The notes under the pieces: generated by a model
What the model was told of the DNA's origin: nothing
The model's input: the letters and a program-made list of their open reading frames with translations, nothing else
The model's database searches: none
Part shown: positions 21,997 through 33,571 of the stretch, one piece after another
How the letters are laid out: the number at the start of each line of letters is the position of its first letter
Position numbering within the stretch: the stretch's first letter is position 1
Assembly: GCA_020740775.1 (NCBI GenBank)
Contig: JAHEWK010000008.1
Span: 2,170,001-2,234,000, forward strand
Direction: 5' to 3'
DNA from: Ilyonectria destructans
Taxonomy: Eukaryota; Ascomycota; Sordariomycetes; Hypocreales; Nectriaceae
Length of the DNA: 64,000 bases
Translations under genes and position numbers: made by a program

Positions 21997-24900
21997 TCAC
22001 CCCCTCCCCTTCTCATCCTTCACCAGGCTCTTTGCCCTCGCTCTCCAACTCCCCTTGCCGCCCGCCACGCTGGTCCTATTCTTCTCTGGAACGTGATATC
22101 CCCTCTCTCTCTCCAACCGATGCCGCTCCCAAAAGTCACTTGCCTCCTCCCCAAGCCCCGCCCGGGCCCTGGCCTCCCGCTCGTCCCGGCCCGGCCCCGT
22201 CCGCCCGTGCCGCCGTTTTGGCATCACCTCGGCCGCCTTTCTCCCCACCGGCTCGCACACCCTGGCCCACAGCCAACGTACTGCCATGGCGTATAAATGG
22301 CTCAGCCAGCGGAAAAAGCGCCGCGCTGTGGTGCTCCAGGCGATGATGAGCGAAGCCATCACCAGAAACATGCTCGACGGTAGTGATATGGCCCCAATCG
22401 TTCTTAGCGGGAGGTTGTTCTCGCCGCCCCATTCTCGCGTGTTCATACCAAATAGGCCCGTGAAGAAGGTCAACGGCAGGAATATCACGGTAAACGTCGT
22501 AAATATCATGACGCTTCGGCTCTGCGCGCTCGCCAGGTCAGCGTGCAACCGGCTGAGCCGCACCTCGTCGACTTGGGCCTGACGCTGCACCATCTGCAGC
22601 AGCTTGTCGTAGTCATCGCGCGTATTCCGCACCCGCTGGATCATCTCTTTAGTCTGGTGCACGTACTCGCCCAGCTTCTTGAGTGCTTCGTTGAGGAACA
22701 CCCGCCCGTTGGTTGTGCGCTCCCGCATCTCTGGCCGGCTATATGTCGTGTGCATCGCACTGATGACCTTGGTCTGCCGCTCGAACAGGTGGAGCAGGAT
22801 CAGTAACTCGTCTTCGATGTCTCGTAGCTCAAGCAGCGCCGACGTATTGTCGCGGTTGTCTTCCTCGGCTCGCAGGCCTTCTGCCTTGTGTCGAGCCCTG
22901 ATTAATCGGACCTTGTTCTCGACGGGCTCAAATGCCACTGCTTTATCGCGGAACCCCTCAGCACGGAAGTTCTTCAGTGACGACGTGAGCTTTTCGGTCT
23001 AGGATATCTCGTAAGCTAAAGATACTTCTTCATGTCTTCGCAGTGTCAATACTTACCAACACACTAATAGCCTCCTCAAAGATACGGAAAACCTCCAGAT
23101 CTGGGTGTGAGGATCGGTCAAGCAGCACACTAACAGCATGCAGCGCCGCCAGAGCCGCAAGATCCAGAGCATTCTCGCACTGTCGCGTGAGATCGACGTT
23201 TACCTCGTTGAAGATGCTGTCACGGAGATCCGCCTGCTGGTACAGAGGTCCCTCGATGGCATCACCTTCCCGCTTTGGGAAGAATGAGAGTAATGTATCT
23301 GTCCTATTAGTTTCTTTTTCCGACAGTTTCTGAATTGCAACTTACGTGAATCAATCACCCACAGCCAGAGCTGATCTACCATCAACACATTCCCGTTCAG
23401 CACATCATCCTTCTCCTCGTCTTCTGAATCCTGCTCCCCATCCACATTGCCTGGCTTTGACTTCTTACTTGAGCTTCCGCCCGTCTCTGCACTACTCGAT
23501 GATCCTTGTCTATCCAGCCAAGTTTGTTCCCCTGGAAGCTGGCCCCGTTCCTTGGTCAGCTTATACAGCATCTGGTCATCATCTCTTGACCGTGTGTCCC
23601 GGAGCGACGGGTATCCGTATTGGTCCAACGTGCGCCTGCAGTTCAGTGGCGGGTCGTGGCCGAGAAACTCCCAGATGACTTGAACCTCGAGCGAGTCGGA
23701 TTTCCCAACCTCCTCGGGAATAGGGCGCGCTCGTCCGTGGCGAAGACGTTCGAGGATGGCTTCGCGGCGCTTTAGTAACCTCTTGTAGGAGTCGAAGTGA
23801 AGGTACGGTAGGAAGAGGCAGGTATAGGTGCCACTGTTTGGCGAGGGAGATACGGACTGGTTCTTGGAGGAGCTGGCTCTAGGTGAAACTGCAGGCTATC
23901 AGCATTCTAGTTCGGCTCTTACCGCTCAACTTGGGACTTACAATGGCGCGGTGCTGAAAAGTAACAACCAGGCTTTGCGAAATAGGCATAGTGCTGCGAA
24001 TGTCGCCCGCGAGTATGTCTCGTCGCCCAGAAGTCCATATTGAACAACTGCGTGTAGTTCCGATGGTACGACACCTGCAACGTCTCAAACACTTTCTGTC
24101 CACAGGTCAGTCTTTGTCTCTCTTCGCAATGCAAACCCTCGACATGGTCTCTTACCGTCACCCATGTTGGGTTGTTATATGGGAGATGAATCCACACAAA
24201 CTTCCTCGCATCCACCTCGGGCTTCGTAAACGCAACAGGCGGCTCGTCCACAATCACCGTCTCGCTGGCTCTCCTCTGCCTCTCGTTGGCCGCCTTTCGA
24301 ATCGCCACTACCGCCGCTGGCAGCTGCGGCGACGCATCCAAACCAGCATCCCTGTCATCATCCTCGCTAAAGTTGGCCTCAATCGTGCTCCGACTCCGTT
24401 GCGAGAAGGGCGGGAAATCTCGGTATTCGTAACCTCCAGACGCGTGGCTACCCATGCTGAACGACCGACTAAGAGAACGACCCATACGGCCTCCGGGAGG
24501 CGGCGAGAGACGGTCTACCATCAGGTCTTGGTCAAAGTTGGGACGGAACATGGGTGACGGCCGCCGCATAGGGCTCGAGTATCGAGTAGGAGGAGATGTT
24601 CCTCGGGATGGAGGCGTTGTCACAGGAATCCCAGGAACTGTCTGAGGCGCTGACTCAGTCCTCGTCCTCAGAGGAGCATCGACAGGTCTGAGGACAGGAG
24701 ATGTTGGAGGGGACAACGGCACTACTCCCTCCTGTTGAATTCCCAGCGCATTTTTATTCACCCCAGTGGTGATCTCTTCCGTGCCCGCAGGCGGTTCGTG
24801 GGGGTCGATCAGCCCTGTCCTCCCTCTGTTACTCAGAAACCTCCTCTCCTCGACTCCCTCCACTTCATTCAACCTATCCGCCAGACACTCCACAGGTCCT

Positions 24901-26382
24901 TTGCGCAGGAACTCCTTGAGTGGAAGCCTTGTTGACCACGCACGAATCGTCCCATCTACGCTCTGTGGCCCGACGGGGTCCTCGAAGAAGCCATGCACCT
25001 CAATGCTCACCCGCTGCTCCAGGTTCAGCGCCCAGTGCCCATCCTCGCGCGAGTACTCGTCGGCACGTTGAATCAGCGCCTTCAGTTGGCGCAGGAATAA
25101 ACGCATGGTGTGCACGTTGTTGCGCCCGAACGAGGCCACGTTCGCGTGGTCGCTCTGTAGTGGTAGGATCGTCTCTTGGCGCATGCCTAGGATGGCCGAC
25201 TTGATGGATGTCAGGGGTGCGGTAAAGTAGACGTCGCCCGAGCCAGCACCAGATAGGCGTGAGTCGATGGTCTCGTAGAGAGTCCAGACACGCAAATCGG
25301 TCGCGATGGCCTTGAAGTCGTCGTCGAGATGGAGGAGGAGCCGGTTGCCGACACGCAGCTCGTCTGTAATTGCCGTTGGCAAGGGAGAAGACAGCTGGAG
25401 TAGACCCTGGATGCTAGATGCCAGACTGGGCATGGAAAAGTAACTCGAGCCCTGGTGGGGAGTTCCTAAAGCCGAGTGAATATCTCGTTAGATCATGTTC
25501 CATCGTCAACACCAAGGACTCCAACTTACCGAAGAAGGCAACCCCGTAGCACTGTCTCAAGATATCCTCGAACCTCGGGGTCCGACTTGCCTTGACCAAC
25601 ACCATTTTCACTACAATTCCTCCTACACTGTGTCCCACAAATACAACCGGTCGTCCCGCCGCATTCTCCCTCGTCCGCAGCGCCTCCAGCTCCTCGAGCA
25701 GCGCATCCGCCAGCGCACTCAACGTCATGGAGCCGCCCTCTGCCGGTGCGGGATGTTCGTACAGCAGGATCCGCGCGCGGTTGGCCTCGCGCCGAATGCC
25801 CTGGCGGACCCATGACGGCGCTGGGCGGTCCGGGTCGTTGCTGTTTGTGCTGTTTGTGTTGCTGCTGGCTGTGCTGCTTTTGTCGGTGTTAGTAGTAGGT
25901 CCTTCAGCTTCACGCATCGAGGGGGCGCCGAAGTAGCGACCCATAAGAGCGTCGCGATTCCATGTCTTGAGGGGATGGCCTCCGGGACAGGGAACTGTGA
26001 TTACATCCACAGTCGTCTCATCGTGTGTGAGTTCGCCTGCCGGGTCGAGGATGAAGCGGCCGGGGTGAGAGCTGGCTGGTGGAGTCGCTTTCTCCTTTTC
26101 CTTGATCTCGTCTGCTACGATGCCTCCCTTGGCATCCACTTCCGCCTCTGTGCGTGTAGATGTCTCTTCTGGGTTCAAGCGCAATTCGTCAACTTGGTCG
26201 TTCCTGTTCGTCGAGTAGTTGCTGAGCGGCGGCAACGGGCTGGGCGGGCTGCCTGGATTGACACTGAGGGAGTCTGTATCGCCAGAAGGTATCTCCAACA
26301 GGCCTTGAGAGATTATCCCTTCACTCATTAGGCCCTCGGGGTTTGTGGTCGCCCTTTCAGGCCTAGGAGGTTGCGGTTCCAT
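21997..26382 (-). CDS. Alpha/beta-hydrolase domain fused to a CorA-like membrane domain
   Basis: Six exons (26382-25530, 25465-24156, 24095-23942, 23888-23346, 23298-23057, 22998-21997) sum to exactly 1,368 codons, giving 1,367 aa. Residues 1-230 are disordered with one structured piece (ITVPCPGGHPLKTWNRDALMG). A lipase-like nucleophile elbow GHSVGG lies near residues 249-254, and FFGTPHQGSSYF follows, as in SERAC1/DUF676-type serine hydrolases. A long Ser/Pro-rich linker leads to CLFLPYLHFDSYKRLLKRR and PPLNCRRTLDQYGYPSLRDT, a signature of fungal CorA-like proteins. Long helices follow, then TM1 ending in the CorA GMN motif (GLFGMN, about 1215-1220), TM2 near 1238-1255, and a basic cytoplasmic tail. 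CorA proteins form pentameric divalent-cation channels; whether this one transports ions is unknown. Intron 2 (24155-24096) is in frame, so an intron-retained read-through is possible. Confidence 0.88.
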
Positions 26383-27178
26383 TTCTGTATCCTGCTCTCC
26401 TCGCTCGCGTGGTAACTACTCTGGCCCAACGTCGACAAGCCTGCAACCTTCATCCAGCGAGAAGATCAAATGCAAGCCCAAACACACAAAAGTCTTGCAG
26501 GTTGTAGAAGTGAAAAGATGAAAAGCAGCGTAAAATGATGCAACCTAAGAAGTCAACCTCTTCTCCTCCTAAACACCCATACACATCACCGCCTCATAAA
26601 ACTGGTGACGAAAACGTACCCACAAACAGGTCACCAACCCACCACCACAAGCCTCCAAAACCAGCTTCAAGCTTCATCAGCTGGAGCTCCCCGTGACACG
26701 CCCCTGCACTTTCAAAAACGACCATCCATGACTTTGCGGCGTTGCGGAAGCTCGTATTGGGGTTGCGGGCTGCTCACCCTACACCACCTCGCCGCCACAG
26801 CCGCTAAAGACTGAGACATGGTTGCGTCGTGACTACAGCACGTGGGCACATGACAACTTGGCCTTGAACACATTAATAATGGTGGGTGATGCCTAATCTC
26901 AGCTTTTGTGTCGGATACCTCGGGAATTCATTTCCCCTCGCTTTTTTCATATAAGTCTATTGTTTTAATGCTAATATTCCCATTCCGTTCCAACGCCCGC
27001 CTCGAGAGGTTGCTCAAAATGAAAAGTAGAGCAGCCTCTGGCTAGACTTGTCAAGAACCAACTCCCATACGCATGTATATGGCGATAGAATAAAGCGCTG
27101 AATAGCAAAGGCCCTTGTGTTTTGGCTGTCCCAAACTCCCAAATAATATTAGATCCCTCAATAGCCAGCAATGCTCCG
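26383..27178. other. Intergenic region
   Basis: This is the promoter of the hydrolase-CorA gene and the 3' side of the cupin-tailed gene, both on the minus strand. No gene is recognised. Confidence 0.5.
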
Positions 27179-30019
27179 CTACTGCAGCTCAAAGTTTGCA
27201 ATTGTTGTGCAGTGCACCACAGAGTCGATATAGAGTCGATTTTCCACCTTGCACGTCTGGCCAGGTCGCACCACAAACATGCCGTTGGGACCCAGCTGAA
27301 ATGACTTTTCGTTCATCGTGACGTTCACCTTGCCGGCAGCCACCGAAACTGTACGCAGCCTGTCATCCTCAATGGTCCAGTGATTCGAGGACCCAGGCTT
27401 GATGACCAGTACGTTAAAACTGATGTCCTCGGATACGGAAACGGGTTGACCGCTTGTGAGGTATGAGTTTGAAAAGGCAATATCTAGTCGTCCACCGTTA
27501 GTATCCAATGCATCAAGGGTCATTTTCGGGTGGCAAGAAGACACTCACTTTGAGAGGAAGACTCATCTGTCATCCTTCCTGGGGCAACCTCCCATTCTTC
27601 CATCTCCAAAACTGTCCCGGAAAGCTGACCCGCCGTCTCTACCGTCTTACTCTCCACCATGGTGACTGATGTCGCCGACGCCGACGCCGACGCCGACGCC
27701 ACAGGCCGCCTTCGTGTCCGTCTGAGGTCTTGCACCGGATCCTCATCTACCTCGGGTTCTGACTCGGGCTCTGGCTCCGCAACTGGCTCTAGCTCCGGCG
27801 TGTCCACCTCCGTCATGTCAGGCTTGCTGGCGTTAGTTTCTGCACTTGAGCTAGACAATGCCGACGCCCCTCGTGGCACCTGGGGATGAGGAGACCAGTC
27901 GCACTGGTTAGTCTGCCGCTGCAGATGGCTCCAGTATTTACACCCAACGCACGTAAGGAACGGTGAGAATAATCGCTTTGACGATATGTGCATATTTGCC
28001 GGTACTTTGATACAATGCTTTGACAGTCGCGACGTTGGTCGTGAGTGATACCGAGTATGGGACTCACACTTATCAGATCCAATAACCTCATCGCCGGTCA
28101 AGTATGCCAACGCGCACGCGTAGTGAGTGGAGTCTAATTCGGTGTCCTTGTGGCAGTCGATCCACGCTTGGGGTAGCTCGCGTTTCTTTGGCAGAGTAAT
28201 CATGTAGCGGACATCTTCTCGTTTGTATATCTTCTGCTTAGGAAGGAGAAATCCATGTAGATAGTCCTTGACTCCTGAGCGCGAGCTTGGAGGAATCTTC
28301 GGTAGAGGAACCGCACTGACTGTGCTTGGCCTCAGGGAAGGTTTTGGTTTCTCAGGCGTTGTCAACTTGGGAGTGATGGTGTTAATGCGTGCTGAAAAGA
28401 ACGAAAGCCCTGGGTCAATTGGCGGCGGCGCATCTGGAGGAAGAGGATTCCGTGATATAACAATGCCTGGCGTGCCTCCAAGGCCATGGTTGACATATGA
28501 TCCCACCTTGCTCAGGGTCCCGTCTCCATTGTCGTTGAACGTCAATGTGCAGTGGCCTGCGGCGAAGTGTCCACCTAGGCCTTTGAGAGAAGGGAATAGG
28601 CGACGGCAGTCTCGAACAGGGCAGATAAAGGGAAGTTGAGGGTTGTCGTGTTCCTTGTACTTTGCAGGAATGAGTGCACCGCGAGCGGATACCGCTCCTC
28701 CATGAGGCTCTATATGAGATTAGCATGTTAAAATGAGTGGAGTTATATCTTATAGTATTACGAACCTGGATAAGAGGCGTATAGCCGGTCACCCTCTGCT
28801 ATGGGGATAGCAGCGAGTCGCTCTCCAACCTTGGGCGCCGACTTGCCGTATGCCGTAGATGTGGTCACAGCTGTAAAATGGCCTGTAGACGTAGGTGGTC
28901 CTGTCTTTGGAAGTGTCGAAGACGCGGGTTGAGAGCCAGGCTGGTCTACCTTCGGAGGAGTAATCGGTGACTTTCCCTTTACTGTAGATGTAGACTGAGA
29001 GGTAGGTGGCTCTACCTTCTGAGGAGGGGTCGCCGTCTTTGGCTTTGCTTGAGCCGTAGACTGAGACGTAGGAGCAGTGGCTGTCTTTGGCTTTGTCGAA
29101 TTCGTCGAATTCGTTGACTGAGACGCAGACACCTCCGTCTTCAAGAGCGCAGGCGTCACTGTGCCCTTCAGAGGCCCCTGCTTGATCATCGCCAACACCT
29201 GCTCGGGGGTGGAAGCCTTCTTTTTCCACTCGGGCTTCGGGCCCGTGTGTACCGTCAAGCTGGCCATGCGCTTGGTGACCGCCGCGTCAGTAAAGCGACG
29301 CGCCTCTGCGCGGACCGAGTTATGGCCCTTCGCCGTCGACAATGGCCCGCTAGGCAGTGGTCGGCGGGAGACCTGCTGCTTCTTGCTAGGGGGCTCTGAA
29401 GACGGTGTTTCCTGGCCGGGGCGTTTCTTCTGGCTGGAAATCATGGCGGTGGTGGCGGTTGGTGGTGGCGTGGAAGCCGACGCAACACCAGATGGTTCTG
29501 CATACTCATGTTAGATGTTGACATTTCGTGCTTGAGAGTTGGTTGAATGAACCAATGAAACTATTCCAGCCAACGAATGAGAGGAGAAAAGGCAAACTGA
29601 CCTCGTCCTACCAATGACGCCGCTGTTTGCGCAGCCGGGCCAACAGCTGGTCCTTTCTCGGCGCCTGCATCAACACTGGGCAAACCACCAGCGGCCCGCG
29701 AACCGTTGTCGAGCTGGTCCTTCTCCCACGTCGCCTGGATCGCGACAATCTTAGGGTGCGCTGACAAGCCCTGAGACAAGCTGGACGGTCCGCTCTGAGC
29801 CGCCTGCGCCACGAGGTCGCTCACGATGCGCGCCGGCTCCGGGCTGGGCCCGTCCTTCTTGGGTGGCGACGCAGAGCCCGTCGCGCCGGGGGAGGCCTTG
29901 CTGCTGCTGCCCATGACGCCGGAGCTCCATGACGAGAAGTGGGTGCGCTTGATCTTCTTTGCCGGCGTCTGTTCCTGCATGTTGCTGTATTGGGGCCAGT
30001 TCGTACTTATCAGTGCCAT
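27179..30019 (-). CDS. Disordered protein with C2H2 finger, Cys-rich block and cupin-like C-terminus
   Basis: Four exons (30019-29602, 29497-28766, 28709-27549, 27483-27179) sum to 872 codons, giving 871 aa. Residues 1-400 are Ser/Thr/Pro/Lys-rich. A C2H2 finger follows near 413-437 (CPVRDC...HFAAGH, C-x4-C-x12-H-x4-H). A conserved block near 535-655 includes VRYMITLPKKRELPQAWIDC, HYACALAYLTG and FLTCVGCKYWSHLQRQTNQC, with Cys spacing recalling the fungal DUF3716 family; that assignment is from memory of the pattern. An acidic linker with an (Ala-Ser)n tract leads to a final 100 residues shaped like a cupin (GKVNVTMNEKSFQLGPNGMF), resembling the dimerising cupin of Mif2/CENP-C. Together this suggests a nuclear, perhaps chromatin-bound protein. 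Function is unknown. The start is the first in-frame ATG (MALISTNW). Confidence 0.78.
27671..27698. repeat. GCCGAC hexanucleotide repeat inside a coding exon
   Basis: About four and a half GCCGAC units in tandem encode an Ala-Ser repeat (VASASASASAT) in the linker before the cupin-like domain of the minus-strand gene. Six-base units keep the frame when copy number changes. Confidence 0.85.
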
Positions 30020-30605
30020 CCTCCTCAGGTCCCGCAGCTGTTCGCTTTGGCGCTCTATGCTGTCTGCCGCAGCCGCAGGGCTAAGGACGGGACGGAAGGC
30101 GGTGACAAGGGATGGAAACAAAAGACGCCGTGTGAAGCATGCCACGCGAGCAAAAAGAACCCCCGCCGTGGCAAACGCCCTCCCAAGAGATGTGCTGTCT
30201 TTGGTCGTTGAGATCGTTGATGGTGGTTGAACTTGCTTCTGTGTGTGCGAGACGCGCCACGCGCGATGCTCCTGGGTGGGCGGCAGATGTACCTTGCTGC
30301 AGAAATTAGGTGGGAGGTACTTGATCGCGAAGCCTCGTTACAGGTCAATTAAGTGCCTTTTATGCTGGTCCACCATAAGTAACCTAAGGCAGGTAGGTAG
30401 TGCTGAGTGCCTGAGGAACATTGGTAGATATTGTTATACATGTATTCCGCAGAGCTCAAACGCAGAGACATGGTAAATACAAGCATTCTAACATTGTGTT
30501 TTTAGGCTACTGTACAAAGACTACACATGTTCCTACATGCCCGGCATGAGGCAATACGCTACCACGCCTTTCCAATCAGGCATTGGATTGCCCGACTCTA
30601 ATTCT
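30020..30605. other. Intergenic region
   Basis: This is the promoter of the cupin-tailed gene and the 3' side of the bL27m gene. No gene is recognised. Confidence 0.5.
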
Positions 30606-31506
30606 TTACCTCTTGCTCTTCTTGGCTGCCTTCTTGGCCGCCTTCTTGCTCACCGGCTTGGCCATCTTGATCTCGCCGCCGCCGCCGCTCTCCGCCCGCT
30701 TCGCGTCTGCCTTGCGCTGACCCTCGAGCTCACGCTCTCGTCTCCACCGCCGGTGTCGGAACCATTGCTTGCGCGTCCTGAAGCGCTTCGTCTTGAGACC
30801 CGTCGTCTGCACCAGTCGACCAATTCTCCAGTTATCCTCGCGATAACTATAATCCTTGCGCAGCTTCAGGATGCGGTCCGGCTCGCCGGCCTCCACTCGA
30901 GTGACCTGGAAGGGGATGCCTGAGGGCGAGAGCTCGGGCTTAGGGTCGGCTGGCTTGATGGTGAAGACCGTCTTGTTGAGCTTGCGCTTGGTCTCCGCGT
31001 GGACGGGGTAGGGCAAAGTATCGGCCTTGTCGAAGACGACACCGATGTACTTGCGGTCAGGGTGTCGGATGGGATCGCGGTAGTACTTGACGTAGCCGGT
31101 CGCCATGGCGTGGATCGTGTGGTCACGGCCCATGATGCAGTTCTCGCCGGGCCACCAGTGGGTGCCTCGCTGCTTGTAGAGGATGTTGCCGGGGATGACG
31201 AACTGGTCTGTCGCTCCAAGTCAGCGTCCCGTCTCCATATCCTCAATTAACACCCCCCAGTCCCCTTCCGCAATCTAGCGAATTCCAGCTCGACGTACCT
31301 CCAGTTCGCTTCGCACCCAGTTTCTTGGGAATGCCTCTCTTGCTCTTCTTCCTGTAGGCACCCTGCGTCTTGACGGAGGCGTGTCGTCGGCCCTGCACGA
31401 GGGCATTCGCCAATTGGGCGCCGAGGGGGGCGACAGGCGCAATGGCCGGCCGGGCAATGCCGGCCACTGCCGCCATTAATGGCCGATGCGTGAGGAGGAA
31501 CCGCAT
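30606..31506 (-). CDS. MRP7: Mitochondrial large-subunit ribosomal protein bL27m
   Basis: Two exons (31506-31299 and 31207-30606) give 269 aa with exact phase. The N-terminus is an Arg/Ala-rich mitochondrial presequence (MRFLLTHRPLMAAVAGIARP). The bL27 core follows: RRHASVKTQGAYRKKSKRG, LGAKRTGGDQFVIPGNILYK, QRGTHWWPGENCIMGRDHTI and HAMATGYVKYY. A long fungal-specific C-terminal extension is Lys/Arg-rich and ends in KKAAKKAAKKSKR, as in yeast Mrp7. It is a component of the mitoribosome large subunit near the peptidyl-transferase centre. The gene is divergent from LCL2 with only 272 bp between start codons. The gene symbol follows the yeast orthologue. Confidence 0.95.
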
Positions 31507-31778
31507 GGCCGGCTGTTTCGTCGGTTGCTGGTGGTCTGAGGTTGAGCTGGAGCTGTGATGCCCGCGAGTATTTTGGGAGGAGTTTTCGAGATGGCTTAGT
31601 CATTCGTAGTCGTCTTATCGATAAGCGTACCCATGCATCTGGACAGCATTCAAAGAGCACTCTACGACAATAGCATTATCTCGTACTCTCACTCCCTCAC
31701 CATCCGATTGCTAGAGTTTTCCTTCTTGTTTTTGTGAATCCTTGTGACCGTGCAGCTTTTGCGCAACAAGCCGCCACA
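31507..31778. promoter_or_regulatory. 272-bp divergent promoter between bL27m and LCL2
   Basis: The start codons of the bL27m gene (minus) and LCL2 (plus) are separated by only this segment, so both genes must share regulatory DNA here. No TATA box or named site stands out. Confidence 0.6.
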
Positions 31779-32238
31779 ATGCGCTACCTCATCGCCCTCC
31801 TCTCCCTCCTCGCCGTCGCCAACGCCCAGTTCGGCGGCTTCTTTGACCAGATGTTTGGCCAGCAAGGCGGCGGCCACGAGCACCAGCAGCAGCAGCACCA
31901 AGGGAAGCAGAACAATCCCAGCGACGCATCCCACTACATCCACTACTACGAGCACTGTACGTCTGTTCCCGATACTCGTCCCGCTGCTTCCCGCAGTGCC
32001 CACGCGAGGCTTTATGGTGGGGGAGATTCACTGACCTGATATAGCTTCTTGCGACAAGTACCTGTGCCCCGATACCCTCGCCTGCGTCAGCTTCCCGCAC
32101 CACTGCCCCTGCGCCTGGGACGCGCACCAGGAAAAATTCGAGCTGGCCGAGGGTCAGCGCGTCTGCGTCTCCCGCGGCGGGTTCCGTGAAGGCGAGGCGG
32201 CGCGCAAGATCGAGCTCGCCAGGAAGGGCCTCCTGTAA
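31779..32238 (+). CDS. LCL2: LCL2-like secretory-pathway protein
   Basis: Two exons (31779-31956 and 32045-32238) encode 123 residues. The N-terminus is a clear signal peptide ([16 protein letters not shown]) followed by a Gly/Gln/His-rich linker. The C-terminal half carries the family signature [24 protein letters not shown] with five Cys, then [20 protein letters not shown]. This matches the fungal long chronological lifespan protein 2 family, linked in yeast to ER-associated degradation and lifespan. The length is normal for the family. The intron has a GTACGT donor and TATAG acceptor. It shares a short divergent promoter with the bL27m gene. Confidence 0.93.
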
Positions 32239-32737
32239 TGACGGAAGCCGGAGGTGGTGTTCGCGACAAAGACGTTGGAACTTGCAATGGCAAGAGTTAA
32301 AGAGGTGGAGAAATTACGATATGAATGACGGCGGAGTATTGGGATGCGCCAAAGTCGAATGATGCACAATTGTGTAGTTGGCCGTCTGATTCAAGTCGGG
32401 ATACGCGAGAAAAAGTATGGATATGAATATAAATTCTAAGCGAAACACATGTACATCTGTCGTATATCAAAACCGAAACAAACCCCATCCTCCCAGTCCA
32501 ATCCTTTCCTCTCCCTCGCGAGAGGGCCATCATCTTGAGAGAAAGAACCCCCGTACAAGGTCACCACCTCCCTCCAGCTTCCCCTCTTGTACCAACGCCC
32601 CATGGTGGTATCCGCAAAACTCCAGGAGAAGAGACTCTTCTCTGCAAAGGAAAACCATAGAATCCATGCAAACTTTGCCATTGTCATCGTCGTATCATCC
32701 GTCGCTTCGTTCGTTCGTGTCCGTGGCCGTGCCCAAT
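32239..32737. other. Convergent intergenic region
   Basis: This lies between the 3' ends of LCL2 and the phosphatase-inhibitor gene. I see nothing except likely 3' UTRs. Confidence 0.5.
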
Positions 32738-33571
32738 CTATGCGGAGCCGTTGGGCACGCGGGGCATCGGCGGTGGGGCAGAGTCATCGTCCTCGTCCTC
32801 GTCCATATCCTCGGGATGCCCCAGCAGCTGAGCGACGTTCTTCATTTCGTAGTGTCTTTTGCGCAGCTGCTCAAACTTACGGTGCTTTTCGCGTTCTTCC
32901 GGAGATAGACCCGCCAGTTCTTCGTCGGGGTTGTGGCCGATGCTTTCGTCGTCGACGTGGACGCTCTTTTCGCTGCGAGCCGGCGACGGCGCGCTCGCTG
33001 CTTCTTCTGGAATCGCCTCCTCCGGTTCGCCCAGCGAAAGGCCCGGAATGTCATCTTCATGGCCAGGACGTGGAGCTTGACGGCTATGACTAGAGTCCGC
33101 CATAGGATCCTCGTCATCGTCAGACGGGTCCTCGGCGGGGTCGTAGTGTTTCGCATAGGGAGTCTTAGGCTCGGTGATCTTCATGGTAGAGGAGCGCTCC
33201 TGTTCGGTCAGGTAGAGGTTGGCCTCGTCCCACTTGAGGCGCTGGGAGGGATCAGCGTCGAAGTATTCGGCCGTGTTGGACTGGCGGCGGGAGCCCGTGG
33301 GGCGGCCGCCTGAGGAGGAGCGGCGGTGGCCGGCGTTGATCTGGGTGTTGGCAATAGTGGCTTCCTTGCCAGACAGGGAGCGCTCCCGCTGGGGGGAGAC
33401 TGGAGGTGACTTTTGGAATGACTTCTTCAGGATGCCTGGTTGAGCATTCGTTAGCAGATGGCGCCATGTTAGGATACGGCCGTCATGGCCAGGTCCAGAC
33501 TCACCTCGAGGTCGCTGGGCGTTGGGGCCGGGAGGCGAATGGGAAGGAGGGTTTTCCACAGAAATATCCAT
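32738..33571 (-). CDS. GLC8: Protein phosphatase 1 regulatory inhibitor 2 (IPP-2/GLC8 type)
   Basis: Two exons (33571-33505 and 33435-32738) give 254 aa. The three conserved parts of inhibitor-2 are visible: [11 protein letters not shown] created exactly across the splice junction (the PP1-binding GILK motif), the central KITEPKTPY sequence with the Thr phosphorylated by GSK3-type kinases, and a C-terminal helix [20 protein letters not shown]. Between them lie acidic and Ser-rich linkers. The protein binds and modulates the PP1 catalytic subunit in nucleus and cytoplasm. The intron keeps an open frame, so retention would give a longer protein with a disrupted GILK context. The gene symbol follows the yeast orthologue. 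Confidence 0.95.
   Translation of the reverse strand: MDISVENPPSHSPPGPNAQRPRGESGPGHDGRILTWRHLLTNAQPGILKKSFQKSPPVSPQRERSLSGKEATIANTQINAGHRRSSSGGRPTGSRRQSNTAEYFDADPSQRLKWDEANLYLTEQERSSTMKITEPKTPYAKHYDPAEDPSDDDEDPMADSSHSRQAPRPGHEDDIPGLSLGEPEEAIPEEAASAPSPARSEKSVHVDDESIGHNPDEELAGLSPEEREKHRKFEQLRKRHYEMKNVAQLLGHPEDMDEDEDDDSAPPPMPRVPNGSA

Noticed and set aside
22136..22432. Gly/Ala/Arg-rich frame overlapping the end of the hydrolase-CorA gene
   Set aside because: It is an out-of-frame shadow of a confidently modelled exon.
27813..28091. Alternative frame and a GTGAGT donor inside exon 3 of the cupin-tailed gene
   Set aside because: Using that donor gives no acceptor in the right phase, while the unspliced frame preserves the conserved Cys block.
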